Part shown: positions 1 to 7,535 of the stretch, piece after piece
Layout of the letters: each line of letters opens with the position of its first letter
Position numbering within the stretch: position 1 is the stretch's first letter
Origin: UBA2336 sp036787955
GTDB taxonomy: Bacteria > Bacteroidota > Bacteroidia > Cytophagales > Cyclobacteriaceae
NCBI GenBank assembly: GCA_036787955.1
Contig: DAIQOI010000002.1
Span: 62,001-126,000, forward strand
Length of the DNA stretch: 64,000 nt
Direction: 5' to 3'
Notes under the pieces: model-generated
Seen by the model: the letters and a program-made list of their open reading frames with translations, nothing else
Told to the model about the DNA's origin: nothing
Database searches by the model: none
Program-made: the position numbers and the translations under genes

Positions 1-1
1 A

Positions 2-553
2 GGATACCGCAAGGCGCTGCGTTTGATGCGCATTGCAGAAAAATTTGGCAAACCCATTGTTACGTTTATTGATACTCCCGGAGCCTTTCCGGGTTTGGAA
101 GCCGAGGAGCGCGGACAGGGAGAAGCCATAGCCCGTAACCTGAAAGAGATGTTTTCTCTGCGTGTGCCGGTAATATGTATTATCATAGGCGAAGGTGCAT
201 CGGGAGGGGCCTTGGGCATTGGCATTGGCGACAGGGTATTTATGCTCGAAAACACCTGGTACTCGGTAATATCGCCGGAGTCCTGCTCGTCCATACTGTG
301 GCGAAGCTGGGATTACAAAGAACAGGCAGCCGAAGTGCTGAAGCTTACCGCTAAAGATATGCTCGAGCTTAAAATGATTGATGGCATTATAAAGGAACCA
401 CTGGGCGGTGCCCATACGGATGTGAAATGGATGGCCAACGAAGTGAAACGGGTTATTCTGGAAACCACAGCCGAACTGAAAAAAATTCCTGCCGATGAAC
501 GCATTGCGCAGCGCATTGCCAAATTCTGCGCCATGGGCGTAGTAAAAGAATGA
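2..553 (+). CDS. accA: acetyl-CoA carboxylase carboxyltransferase subunit alpha, 3' part
   Basis: This subunit works with AccD to transfer the carboxyl group from carboxybiotin to acetyl-CoA, making malonyl-CoA for fatty acid synthesis in the cytosol. The frame is open to the left edge, so the N-terminal part lies outside the window. The visible residues begin GYRKALRLM and run into FIDTPGAFPGLEAEERGQ, the family's highly conserved carboxyltransferase core. GEGASGGALGIGIGD follows, the glycine-rich turn that binds the acyl-CoA carbonyl. The C-terminus (IAKFCAMGVVKE) is of ordinary length. An MBL-fold gene starts 7 bases downstream and may be cotranscribed. Identification is secure from the motifs; only the start is missing. 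Confidence 0.96.
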   Translation, partial: GYRKALRLMRIAEKFGKPIVTFIDTPGAFPGLEAEERGQGEAIARNLKEMFSLRVPVICIIIGEGASGGALGIGIGDRVFMLENTWYSVISPESCSSILWRSWDYKEQAAEVLKLTAKDMLELKMIDGIIKEPLGGAHTDVKWMANEVKRVILETTAELKKIPADERIAQRIAKFCAMGVVKE

Positions 554-560
554 ATATCGC

Positions 561-1310
561 ATGAACCTTCACGTGATCAACACCGGTTTTTTTAAGCTGG
601 ACGGAGGGGCGATGTTCGGAGTGGTTCCTAAAACCATCTGGCAACGCACCAATCCGGCCGATGAAAACAACCTGTGTACGTGGGCCATGCGTTGCTTGCT
701 TATTGAAGACGGAGACCGGCTTATTTTGATTGACACAGGAATTGGCGATAAGCAGGACGAAAAATTTTTCAGTTATTATTATCTGCATGGCGAAGACACC
801 CTGATAGGTTCCTTGCAAAAGGCCGGATTCAAGCCGGAAGATGTAACCGATGTGATTTTAACCCACCTCCATTTCGACCACAGCGGTGGTGCAATAAAAC
901 GATTGGGTGAAAAACTTGTACCCACATTTCCTCATGCTACTTACTGGTCGAACGCAGCACACTGGGCCTGGGCCACACATCCCAATGCGCGTGAAAAAGC
1001 ATCTTTTCTGAAAGAAAACATTTGGCCCATTCAGGAAAGCGGGCAGCTTCGGTTTATTGAGCAAAATTTACCTTCACCCTTTCCGGGTATTGAAATCATG
1101 TATGCTTCCGGCCATACGGAAAAAATGATGTTGCCGAAAATAAAATATAAGGACACCGTAATCTGTTACATGGCCGATCTTATACCTTCAACAGGACATA
1201 TCCCGTTGGCTTACGTGATGGGATATGATACCCGGCCTTTGCTTACACTGGAAGAGAAAGAAAAATTTCTGAATGAAGCAGCTAACAACCGGTACATTCT
1301 TTATCTTTGA
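561..1310 (+). CDS. MBL-fold metallo-hydrolase (YtnP/lactonase-like), 3' end out of frame
   Basis: This is a metallo-beta-lactamase-fold hydrolase of the quorum-quenching lactonase-like group; its substrate is not known here. The metal motif THLHFDH gives H102, H104, D106 and H107, and the later SGHTE and DLIPS segments supply further ligands. The frame stops at 249 residues after NNRYILYL. In the +1 frame the sequence continues as EHDPVNECATVKPTEKGVRL for about 30 codons, as expected for this family, and ends in an ATGA that would overlap the start of the patatin gene. The stop therefore reflects a one-base shift at TAT-CTT-TGA-A: an indel, a sequence error or recoding. The last 286 bases lie in a 410-bp repeat that recurs at 6374-6783. 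Confidence 0.85.
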   Translation: MNLHVINTGFFKLDGGAMFGVVPKTIWQRTNPADENNLCTWAMRCLLIEDGDRLILIDTGIGDKQDEKFFSYYYLHGEDTLIGSLQKAGFKPEDVTDVILTHLHFDHSGGAIKRLGEKLVPTFPHATYWSNAAHWAWATHPNAREKASFLKENIWPIQESGQLRFIEQNLPSPFPGIEIMYASGHTEKMMLPKIKYKDTVICYMADLIPSTGHIPLAYVMGYDTRPLLTLEEKEKFLNEAANNRYILYL

Positions 1311-1434
1311 ACACGATCCAGTGAATGAATGTGCTACCGTAAAGCCTACCGAAAAGGGCGTGCGGTTAGATCTTGCTTTCAGGCTTCATGATGTACTATG
1401 AAAATAGGATTGGCCTTATCAGGAGGTGGCGCAA
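1025..1434 (+). repeat. 410-bp direct repeat, left copy
   Basis: This segment matches 6374-6783 at a constant offset of 5349 bases. It covers the 3' part of the MBL gene and the first 12 or so codons of the patatin gene, where it breaks off after GGAGGTGGCGCAA. The two copies differ at three places only (1031 T/C, 1040 C/T, 1061 G/A). All three lie in the first 37 bases and all are silent; the remaining 373 bases read as identical. The one-base frameshift of the MBL gene is present in both copies. Confidence 0.95.
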
Positions 1435-1546
1435 TTATGAATATTTTGATGTAAGAACCGTGTAATAAATTGGGCAAAATTGACCCATAAGTTATGCTGC
1501 CATTTGTGTAAATTTAGCTGTTCATTCACCAAAAACCCTCAAGCTT

Positions 1547-3775
1547 ATGAAAAATTCATTACGTTTCATTACGTTTCATTACGTTTCATTACGTTTCATT
1601 ACTATACTAGTAGTAATGGTATTTTATTTTTCCAAATTTCCATCCGCTTTTTCGCAAAATTTAAACTGGGTAAAGCAGATACAGGGAAGCGGCTTCGATT
1701 ACGTGAAAAGTATGACATCAGACGCTAACGGTAACATTTATCTTGTAGGTGCTTTCACCGGAATTATAAATTTTGGTTCCGGTTCAAGTGCCGGCCCGTC
1801 TGTAGGAAGCGATATCTGGTTTGGAAAGTTTACCAGCACTGGGAGTCTGATATGGGCACACGGCTTGGTGGGTGGCGATGATGATTTCGGTTGGGATATC
1901 GCGCTGGATAATTCCGGCAACGTTTTCATTACAGGGTATTTCGGAACTACTACTGCCCAACTCGATTTTGACCCAGGGGCCGGAACAGCATTCCCTACCG
2001 TAACGCATGGCTTGTTCATTGCCAAGTACTCCAACAGTGGCACTTTTCAATGGGTTAAAACCATTGGGGCTACGAACGTAACGACCCGTTCATATGCCAT
2101 TGCTCTTGATAGCTTTGGCGATGTTTGCATTGGTGGGCAAATATGGTCTTTTTCTTCGCAAAATGTTGACTTCAACCCCGGAGCAGGTGTTAACAACCTC
2201 AATACGGCCAACGGCTCAATATTTTATGCCAAATATAAAGGCAGTACCGGCAATTATGTGTGGGCCAGAAACGTGGGGCCAGGCAATACAGCCAGCACCG
2301 ATTTATGGGACCTGATCATTGATGCCTCAAACAATATTTACATAACAGGCTACTTCAACGGTTCAGCCGACTTTCACCCAACTTCCAACTCCCCAATTTT
2401 AAACAGTTCTTCAGGCAGTGCATTTGTGTGCAAGTACAACGCTAACGGTGATTATATATGGACAAAACAGGTTGCCGGACAAAACGGTGACATTGGCAGG
2501 CGCCTGGCGGTTGACGGCTCTGGTAACGTGTATGTTACCGGTGGCCTGAATACCAATGGCGGTAACATTTTCCTGGCCAAGTTTAATTCATCGGGTGCGC
2601 AACAAATTCTCAAATCCATTGGAGGTGCCAACCAGGACACCGGCCACGCACTAACCTTGGACGGCTCCGGAAATCTTTATCTAACTGGTTTTTTCTTTGG
2701 AAATAATATTGACTTCAATCCATTTGGTTCTTTGCAAAGGTTAATATCCAGTGCGCCTTCACATTCTAACTTTTTCTACGCAAAGTATCAACTTTCCAAT
2801 TTGGACTGTCAGTGGGTACGAAAGATTGATTTCAATCTTGAGTTACCCGATTATGAAATGAATGCTATCCGGTTGGTAAAAAACAAAATTGTTGTGGCCG
2901 GCAATTTTAAGGGCACAGGCGATTTTACCACGTGCAGTGATTATACTCAGTTCAATGCCTCTACGATTGACGGTTTCATAGCCGGTTACAACACCTCCGA
3001 ATCGGCCTTCTATATCAGTGGCGGACCGCCCGAAGTTTGCGAACCGGGCCCCGTTACGTTCTATGCCTACAATGTGCCCCTGGGTGCAACCGTTTATTGG
3101 ACGGCCAGCCCCGGAACAATAGTAACTCCCACCAGCGGAACAGGCAGTTCCTTTACCCTTACCGTGCTGCCGGGGGTTTCCGGAACGGTTTCTATCAGCG
3201 CCACCATTCCCGGCGAATGCGGTGGTACAGCCTACGCGAGTTTTACTATTGGTCTGCCCGATGGTCAATCCTGTTCTCCTACCAATCTAATTCTGGAACC
3301 TTGTGCAACACTCTATGCCGAAACCTGCAGTGGTGGCCCGCTTTACAACTGGTATATTGACGGCAACCTCGTAATGACCACTGAAACCTATAATGCCCAC
3401 ATCTCATTAATTTTTAATCCGCTACAGGCCGGCCAGCACATACTTTGTGTAGCCTATGCCAACTCGTGCGGTGAAGGACCATTAGCTTGCACTACGTTTT
3501 ACACAGGCAATTGCAACGGGGGCCAGCAATTTATGATGGGCTACCCCAACCCCACGCAACAGCAGATTAACTTTGTGCTGGAACCGGGAGGCAAGGAAAC
3601 CGTTGACTTTGAGTACAGCTATGCGCTTATTGATAAAAACGGGGCCACGGTTAAAAACGGGGCAACTCACAAAAACGCCCTCGTGGTTGATGTAAGCGAT
3701 TTAAAAAAGGATACCTACTTCTTTAAAGTGCGACTGCCCAACCAGCGTATTGAACAACGGATTGTTGTGGAGTGA
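1547..3775 (+). CDS. secreted SBBP beta-propeller protein with T9SS type A sorting domain
   Basis: A 742-residue secreted protein. An N-terminal hydrophobic signal (residues 1-37, ending SAFSQ) precedes a series of SBBP-type repeats of the form GN(I/V)Y(L/V/I)TG, for example near residues 63, 125, 268, 326 and 377. They alternate with FDPGAG/FNPFG loops, as in bacterial beta-propellers. A PKD/Ig-like cysteine-containing region follows. Residues from about 666 begin YPNPTQQQ and end KVRLPNQRIEQRIVVE, a typical T9SS type A C-terminal sorting domain, so export across the outer membrane is expected. Four copies of a 10-base repeat lie inside the signal-peptide codons, so copy-number change would shift the frame. 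An in-frame ATG after the repeats (1616) could give a shorter signal. The ligand is unknown. Confidence 0.85.
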   Translation: MKNSLRFITFHYVSLRFITILVVMVFYFSKFPSAFSQNLNWVKQIQGSGFDYVKSMTSDANGNIYLVGAFTGIINFGSGSSAGPSVGSDIWFGKFTSTGSLIWAHGLVGGDDDFGWDIALDNSGNVFITGYFGTTTAQLDFDPGAGTAFPTVTHGLFIAKYSNSGTFQWVKTIGATNVTTRSYAIALDSFGDVCIGGQIWSFSSQNVDFNPGAGVNNLNTANGSIFYAKYKGSTGNYVWARNVGPGNTASTDLWDLIIDASNNIYITGYFNGSADFHPTSNSPILNSSSGSAFVCKYNANGDYIWTKQVAGQNGDIGRRLAVDGSGNVYVTGGLNTNGGNIFLAKFNSSGAQQILKSIGGANQDTGHALTLDGSGNLYLTGFFFGNNIDFNPFGSLQRLISSAPSHSNFFYAKYQLSNLDCQWVRKIDFNLELPDYEMNAIRLVKNKIVVAGNFKGTGDFTTCSDYTQFNASTIDGFIAGYNTSESAFYISGGPPEVCEPGPVTFYAYNVPLGATVYWTASPGTIVTPTSGTGSSFTLTVLPGVSGTVSISATIPGECGGTAYASFTIGLPDGQSCSPTNLILEPCATLYAETCSGGPLYNWYIDGNLVMTTETYNAHISLIFNPLQAGQHILCVAYANSCGEGPLACTTFYTGNCNGGQQFMMGYPNPTQQQINFVLEPGGKETVDFEYSYALIDKNGATVKNGATHKNALVVDVSDLKKDTYFFKVRLPNQRIEQRIVVE
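1561..1600 (+). repeat. 10-bp tandem repeat x4 in a signal-peptide coding region
   Basis: ACGTTTCATT occurs four times in a row, and a partial unit (CATT before, AC after) flanks the run. The unit length is not a multiple of three, so gain or loss of one unit moves the frame of the secreted protein that starts at 1547. Losing one unit would instead place the upstream ATG at 1480 in frame with the mature protein. Confidence 0.9.
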
Positions 3776-3786
3776 AATCAATTTTT

Positions 3787-3883
3787 GAGTCTGTCTCAAA
3801 AATCCAATAGTTGAAAATTTTGCTTCGTTTTTGAACTAAAAACAAATAAAAAAATGAAGAGGCTGCTTTTTTGAGACAGCCTC
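3787..3883. mobile_element. 97-bp MITE-like element with 16-bp inverted ends
   Basis: The left end reads GAGTCTGTCTCAAAAA and the complement of the right end reads GAGGCTGTCTCAAAAA, 15 of 16 identical. The interior is AT-rich and non-coding. Both ends are flanked by ATTTTT, which could be a target duplication but is low complexity. GAGGCTGTCTCAAAA-like ends are familiar from bacterial insertion sequences. The right end also folds as GAGGCTG/CAGCCTC followed by seven T residues, so the element may act as terminator for the upstream gene. No transposase is present. Confidence 0.55.
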
Positions 3884-3916
3884 ATTTTTTTAAATCTAAT
3901 ACGTTATTGCTCTACG

Positions 3917-5371
3917 ATGAAGCATCTATTTGCTATTGTAGCTTTTAATTTAATAACCATCACTGTTTTATCTCAGCAGCAGGCAGCTGTGTGGTACTTT
4001 GGTGAGTTTGCAGGGTTGAGTTTTAGATCCGTGGTCCCATTAGCATTGTTGGACGGGAAACTAAATGCCTATGAGGGCTCTGCTACTATTTCAGACAGTG
4101 AAGGACATCTTTTATTTTACACCGATGGAGTAAGTGTTTATAATAAAAATCATCAAATTATGACTAATGGAACTAATCTATGGGGCCATAATAGCACTAC
4201 ACAGACATTGATTGTGCCACAGCCCGGCAATGATTCTATTTTCTATATTTTTACACTCTCTCCCCAGTACAATATCGCTTTTGCAAGTGATTCCGTAGGA
4301 TGTCATTACTCGGTGGTTAATCTGGCGCATAACAATGGATTAGGGGCAGTCATTCAGAAAAACATTCTTTTGTTTAAAAAAACCACCGAAAAAGTTTCAG
4401 CCGTACACCACGCAAATGGCACCGATATCTGGGTGGTATTTCACGAGTGGGAAAGCAATTGCTTCCGGGCCTACCTCGTGACCGAAAACGGAATTGAACC
4501 GACACCCGTGGTAAGTTGTGCTGGTGCCGTACACCAGGGTGGAGGCCCCGCACCTGGAATAAACTATAATTACAATGCAGCCGGGCAGATGAAAATTTCA
4601 CCGGACGGCTCATTACTCGCACTAACGCTTACTGCAGCTCGAAGAGTTGAAATTTTTTCATTTGATAATAACACGGGTAGAGTAACGAATCTTATTAAAT
4701 CAATTACTGAACATAACAATAATCGCATTGGGCTCTACTACGGAATAGAGTTTTCCACAAGTAATAAGCAGCTCTACTTCACGTATGGTTACTGGAGCAC
4801 AGGATGTGGAGTCAATATTGCAGAAGACCCCAGTGAGGTGTGGCAGTACTCAATCGAGAATCAGAAAACCTCTAAAGTTGGGTCTTTTGTTGGCTCGCTC
4901 AACGCCATGCAGCTTGGGCCTGACGGGCGCATTTACATTTCACGCTGCAACGACATTACCAATGAATCGGATTACCTGGCTGTAATCAACAACCCTGGCC
5001 GTGAGGGCACGGCCTGCAACTTCGTAAGCAAAGGGGTTTCGCTGGGTGGCCGCAAAAACCTGCTTGGCCTCCCCAACTTCATCGCCTCCTACTTTCGGTT
5101 TGAAGATCCCGTTATAGACATGCCCAATGTGTTTACGCCTAATGGCGATACGTACAACCCCGTGTTTAAACCCATCGCCTTTGACCACATACTCGATGCC
5201 GATTTAACCATTATTAACCGCTGGGGCCAGCGGGTATTTTACACCCGCGATGTGGAAACCGGTTGGAACGGTGAGGGTGCATCCGCTGGCGTGTATTACT
5301 GGCTGCTGCGCTACGAGGGCAAAAACGGAAAGATCGGAACAGCAAAAGGCTGGGTGCACCTGATCCGTTAA
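3917..5371 (+). CDS. secreted beta-propeller protein with gliding-motility-associated C-terminal domain
   Basis: A 484-residue exported protein. Residues 1-20 are a signal peptide ending VLSQQQA. The body looks like the WD40/kelch-like propeller common in Bacteroidota secreted proteins (WYFGEFAGLSF, SATISDSEGHLLFYTDG, QTLIVPQPGNDSIFYIFTL, GQMKISPDGSLLAL). From about residue 403, PNVFTPNGD and INRWGQRVFY begin the gliding-motility-associated C-terminal domain, a T9SS type B sorting signal, which ends AKGWVHLIR. It lies 34 bases after the MITE-like element, inside the repeat-flanked insertion. Such proteins are usually surface or adhesion factors; the specific role is unknown. Confidence 0.85.
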   Translation: MKHLFAIVAFNLITITVLSQQQAAVWYFGEFAGLSFRSVVPLALLDGKLNAYEGSATISDSEGHLLFYTDGVSVYNKNHQIMTNGTNLWGHNSTTQTLIVPQPGNDSIFYIFTLSPQYNIAFASDSVGCHYSVVNLAHNNGLGAVIQKNILLFKKTTEKVSAVHHANGTDIWVVFHEWESNCFRAYLVTENGIEPTPVVSCAGAVHQGGGPAPGINYNYNAAGQMKISPDGSLLALTLTAARRVEIFSFDNNTGRVTNLIKSITEHNNNRIGLYYGIEFSTSNKQLYFTYGYWSTGCGVNIAEDPSEVWQYSIENQKTSKVGSFVGSLNAMQLGPDGRIYISRCNDITNESDYLAVINNPGREGTACNFVSKGVSLGGRKNLLGLPNFIASYFRFEDPVIDMPNVFTPNGDTYNPVFKPIAFDHILDADLTIINRWGQRVFYTRDVETGWNGEGASAGVYYWLLRYEGKNGKIGTAKGWVHLIR

Positions 5372-5385
5372 CCGTAGGCAACCGG

Positions 5386-6269
5386 TCAAAACAAACTCAG
5401 GCTTCCACCCCTTCTGAACCGGGTCAGGTTAAAGGGCGTCATTTTTCTTCCCGCCAGGTATTTTTCTTCGCAACATGACAGAGTTGGTAAATGGCCTTGG
5501 CGATATTTCCTTAACCGGTAATCCTTCTGCCGTACTATGAGTCGTTTCCTTACCCCCGTGCAGCGCACAACTGGTTCCATACCTTGTTAAACCGGTCGGG
5601 AAATTTTTTCTGAGCCATTCTTCAAAAATTTTTCCTATCGCTCCATTTAATCGTAAAACCGTCATGCCCGCGATAAGCGCACCGTGATTGGCAGCAGCTT
5701 TTATCACGGCATGGATTTCGTGATGATTTAACCCTGGAATTATTGGCGCATTCATTATGCCTGCTGGAATTCCGTAGGAAGCCAGGGTTTCAATGGTTTT
5801 TTATCGCTTCACCCCGGTTGCCATTAGCGGTTCCATAGCTGGGAGGTAATTTCCAGTTTACGTTCGATGGGATGGTAGCGACCCGTATTACCCGATACAC
5901 TAATGGGCACCGGCTGCCAGTTCGGCTTCAGCAAAAACTTTTCCAGCAACTACGGGCATTCCGTTTCACTATAATCCGGCTTTCAAAATCCAGTCCCTCG
6001 CTAAAGCCATAATATTCGTACGTGTTGTGGGCGTAGCAGTACACGCATCCATGGTCGCAGCCCTGGTACGGATTAAGCGACCAGGCCATACCCAGATCGG
6101 AACTGGTAACTTTGTTCACAATCGTTTTTGGGTGTTAAAAAAACTGTGTATCCGGTGCAGCCAGCAAGGGTTCGTCCAGTTCCTTTGGGTGTTCAGCAAC
6201 GTAGTGTGCTTTTAAAAACTGGTTATCTGTTTTTAGCTGCGAGCCTCTCCCTTTAAAATATTCTTCCAT
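5386..6269 (-). pseudogene. decayed PA0069-family radical SAM protein gene
   Basis: Reading right to left, fragments of a PA0069-type radical SAM protein appear in order. MEEYFKGRGSQLKTDNQFLK begins at 6269. In another frame comes NPYQGCDHGCVYCYA, the CxxxCxxC iron-sulfur motif. A third stretch reads like LLKPNWQPVPISVSGNTDRY. Then come APIIPGLNHHEIHAVIKAA and NGAIGKIFEEWLRKNFP, and finally DLTRFRRGGSLSLF, the usual family end. Several frame shifts and at least one stop separate them. The stretch between ERKLEITSQLW and ETLASYGIPAG is missing, an internal loss of very roughly 80 residues. The gene cannot make a working enzyme. It sits in the insertion, antisense to its two neighbours. Confidence 0.85.
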
Positions 6270-6373
6270 TCACCTGTCCCCTGTTTTACTTAATGTAGCC
6301 ATTTAGGACTTCACCTGTACCGTTTGCGTATCTTGCAGGATACAAGCTGTCAGATGTTGCGCTATACCCCCAC

Positions 6374-6783
6374 GCCCATCCAGGAAAGTGGGCAGCTTCG
6401 GTTTATTGAACAAAATTTACCTTCACCCTTTCCGGGTATTGAAATCATGTATGCTTCCGGCCATACGGAAAAAATGATGTTGCCGAAAATAAAATATAAG
6501 GACACCGTAATCTGTTACATGGCCGATCTTATACCTTCAACAGGACATATCCCGTTGGCTTACGTGATGGGATATGATACCCGGCCTTTGCTTACACTGG
6601 AAGAGAAAGAAAAATTTCTGAATGAAGCAGCTAACAACCGGTACATTCTTTATCTTTGAACACGATCCAGTGAATGAATGTGCTACCGTAAAGCCTACCG
6701 AAAAGGGCGTGCGGTTAGATCTTGCTTTCAGGCTTCATGATGTACTATGAAAATAGGATTGGCCTTATCAGGAGGTGGCGCAA
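6374..6783 (+). repeat. 410-bp direct repeat, right copy
   Basis: Second copy of 1025-1434. Bases 6374-6746 are a truncated tail of the MBL-fold gene with no start of its own; the open frame reading into it from 6324 fuses unrelated upstream bases. Bases 6747-6783 are the true beginning of the patatin-like gene. The CTT-TGA frameshift of the left copy is present here too (about 6652-6659). Confidence 0.95.
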
Positions 6784-7535
6784 GGGGTATTGCGCATTTG
6801 GGTGTGATTAAAGCACTGGAAGAACTGGGACTGAATTTTTATTCCATTTCAGGAACGAGTGCAGGCTCAGTGGCCGGTGCCTTCTATAGTGCCGGCTACA
6901 AGCCGGAAGAAATTCTGAAAATAATTCTTGACATGGGCTTTATCAAATCCGTGCGCCCGGCCTGGTCGTGGACCGGTCTGCTCAGCATGGATGGTTTTCG
7001 CGAAGTGTTGCTGAAGCATATTCCGCATAATTCCTTCGATAAGCTGAACATACCGCTTACGGTAGCAGCAACCGAGATTCGGCTGGGTAAGGTAATTTAT
7101 TTTTCGGAGGGCGAACTCGCACCGGCTGTCATCGCTTCTTCCAGCATTCCGGCATTGTTTAATCCTGTGCAACTGAACGGTCATGTTCTGGTAGACGGGG
7201 GCCTGATGGATAATCTGCCGGTAAGGCCGCTGGTGGGTAAAACTGATTTTATAATTGGCAGTCACTGCAATCCCGTGGCTCAACGGTTTGACATCAGAAA
7301 TGTAAAAGAAGTAGCAGAGCGCAGTTTGCTGATAGCTATTAACGTGAACACGGTACATTCTAAAAGTCATTGCAATTTTGTATTTGAGGCACCCGAACTC
7401 GGTAAATTCAGTACCTTTGATCTGGATAAAGGAAAGGAAATATTTGATATCGGGTACAGAAATGCGAAAAGCAAATTACCGGAACTTGAAAGCGCAATGA
7501 AGCAATATGACCGCTCTAACAACCGCGAGTTTTAA
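6747..7535 (+). CDS. patatin-like phospholipase (RssA type)
   Basis: A 262-residue serine hydrolase predicted to act on acyl lipids. The oxyanion-hole motif SGGGARG is at residues 8-14, the nucleophile motif GTSAGS holds Ser38, and the dyad partner is in VDGGLMDN (Asp150). It has no signal peptide and the short length of RssA/YchK-like cytosolic members. The start ATG overlaps (ATGA) the out-of-frame end of the MBL-fold reading frame, suggesting ancestral translational coupling. A second copy of its first 12 or so codons lies at 1398-1434. The last 29 bases overlap the start of hutU. The family is secure; the lipid substrate is not known. Confidence 0.9.
   Translation: MKIGLALSGGGARGIAHLGVIKALEELGLNFYSISGTSAGSVAGAFYSAGYKPEEILKIILDMGFIKSVRPAWSWTGLLSMDGFREVLLKHIPHNSFDKLNIPLTVAATEIRLGKVIYFSEGELAPAVIASSSIPALFNPVQLNGHVLVDGGLMDNLPVRPLVGKTDFIIGSHCNPVAQRFDIRNVKEVAERSLLIAINVNTVHSKSHCNFVFEAPELGKFSTFDLDKGKEIFDIGYRNAKSKLPELESAMKQYDRSNNREF

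Larger units (their letters stand above)
1435..6373. mobile_element. about 4.9-kb insertion between direct repeats
   Basis: The block separates two copies of a 410-bp segment and interrupts what would otherwise be a contiguous MBL-patatin gene pair. It holds two secreted T9SS-type protein genes, a 97-bp MITE-like element and a decayed radical SAM gene. I see no transposase, integrase or phage gene in it. Direct repeats of chromosomal sequence around foreign DNA are what single-crossover integration of a circular molecule would leave; a tandem duplication followed by replacement is an alternative. That it is an insertion rests on the truncated patatin start at 1434 and the intact one at 6747. 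The mechanism is inference. Confidence 0.6.

Noticed and set aside
1480..1728. 82-codon plus-strand frame over the 10-bp repeats
   Set aside because: It is the shifted frame of the secreted protein gene; only relevant if the repeat number changes.
6324..6659. 111-codon plus-strand frame ending like the MBL-fold protein
   Set aside because: It fuses unrelated upstream codons to the duplicated tail of the MBL gene; it lacks the metal-binding half and is treated as part of the repeat.
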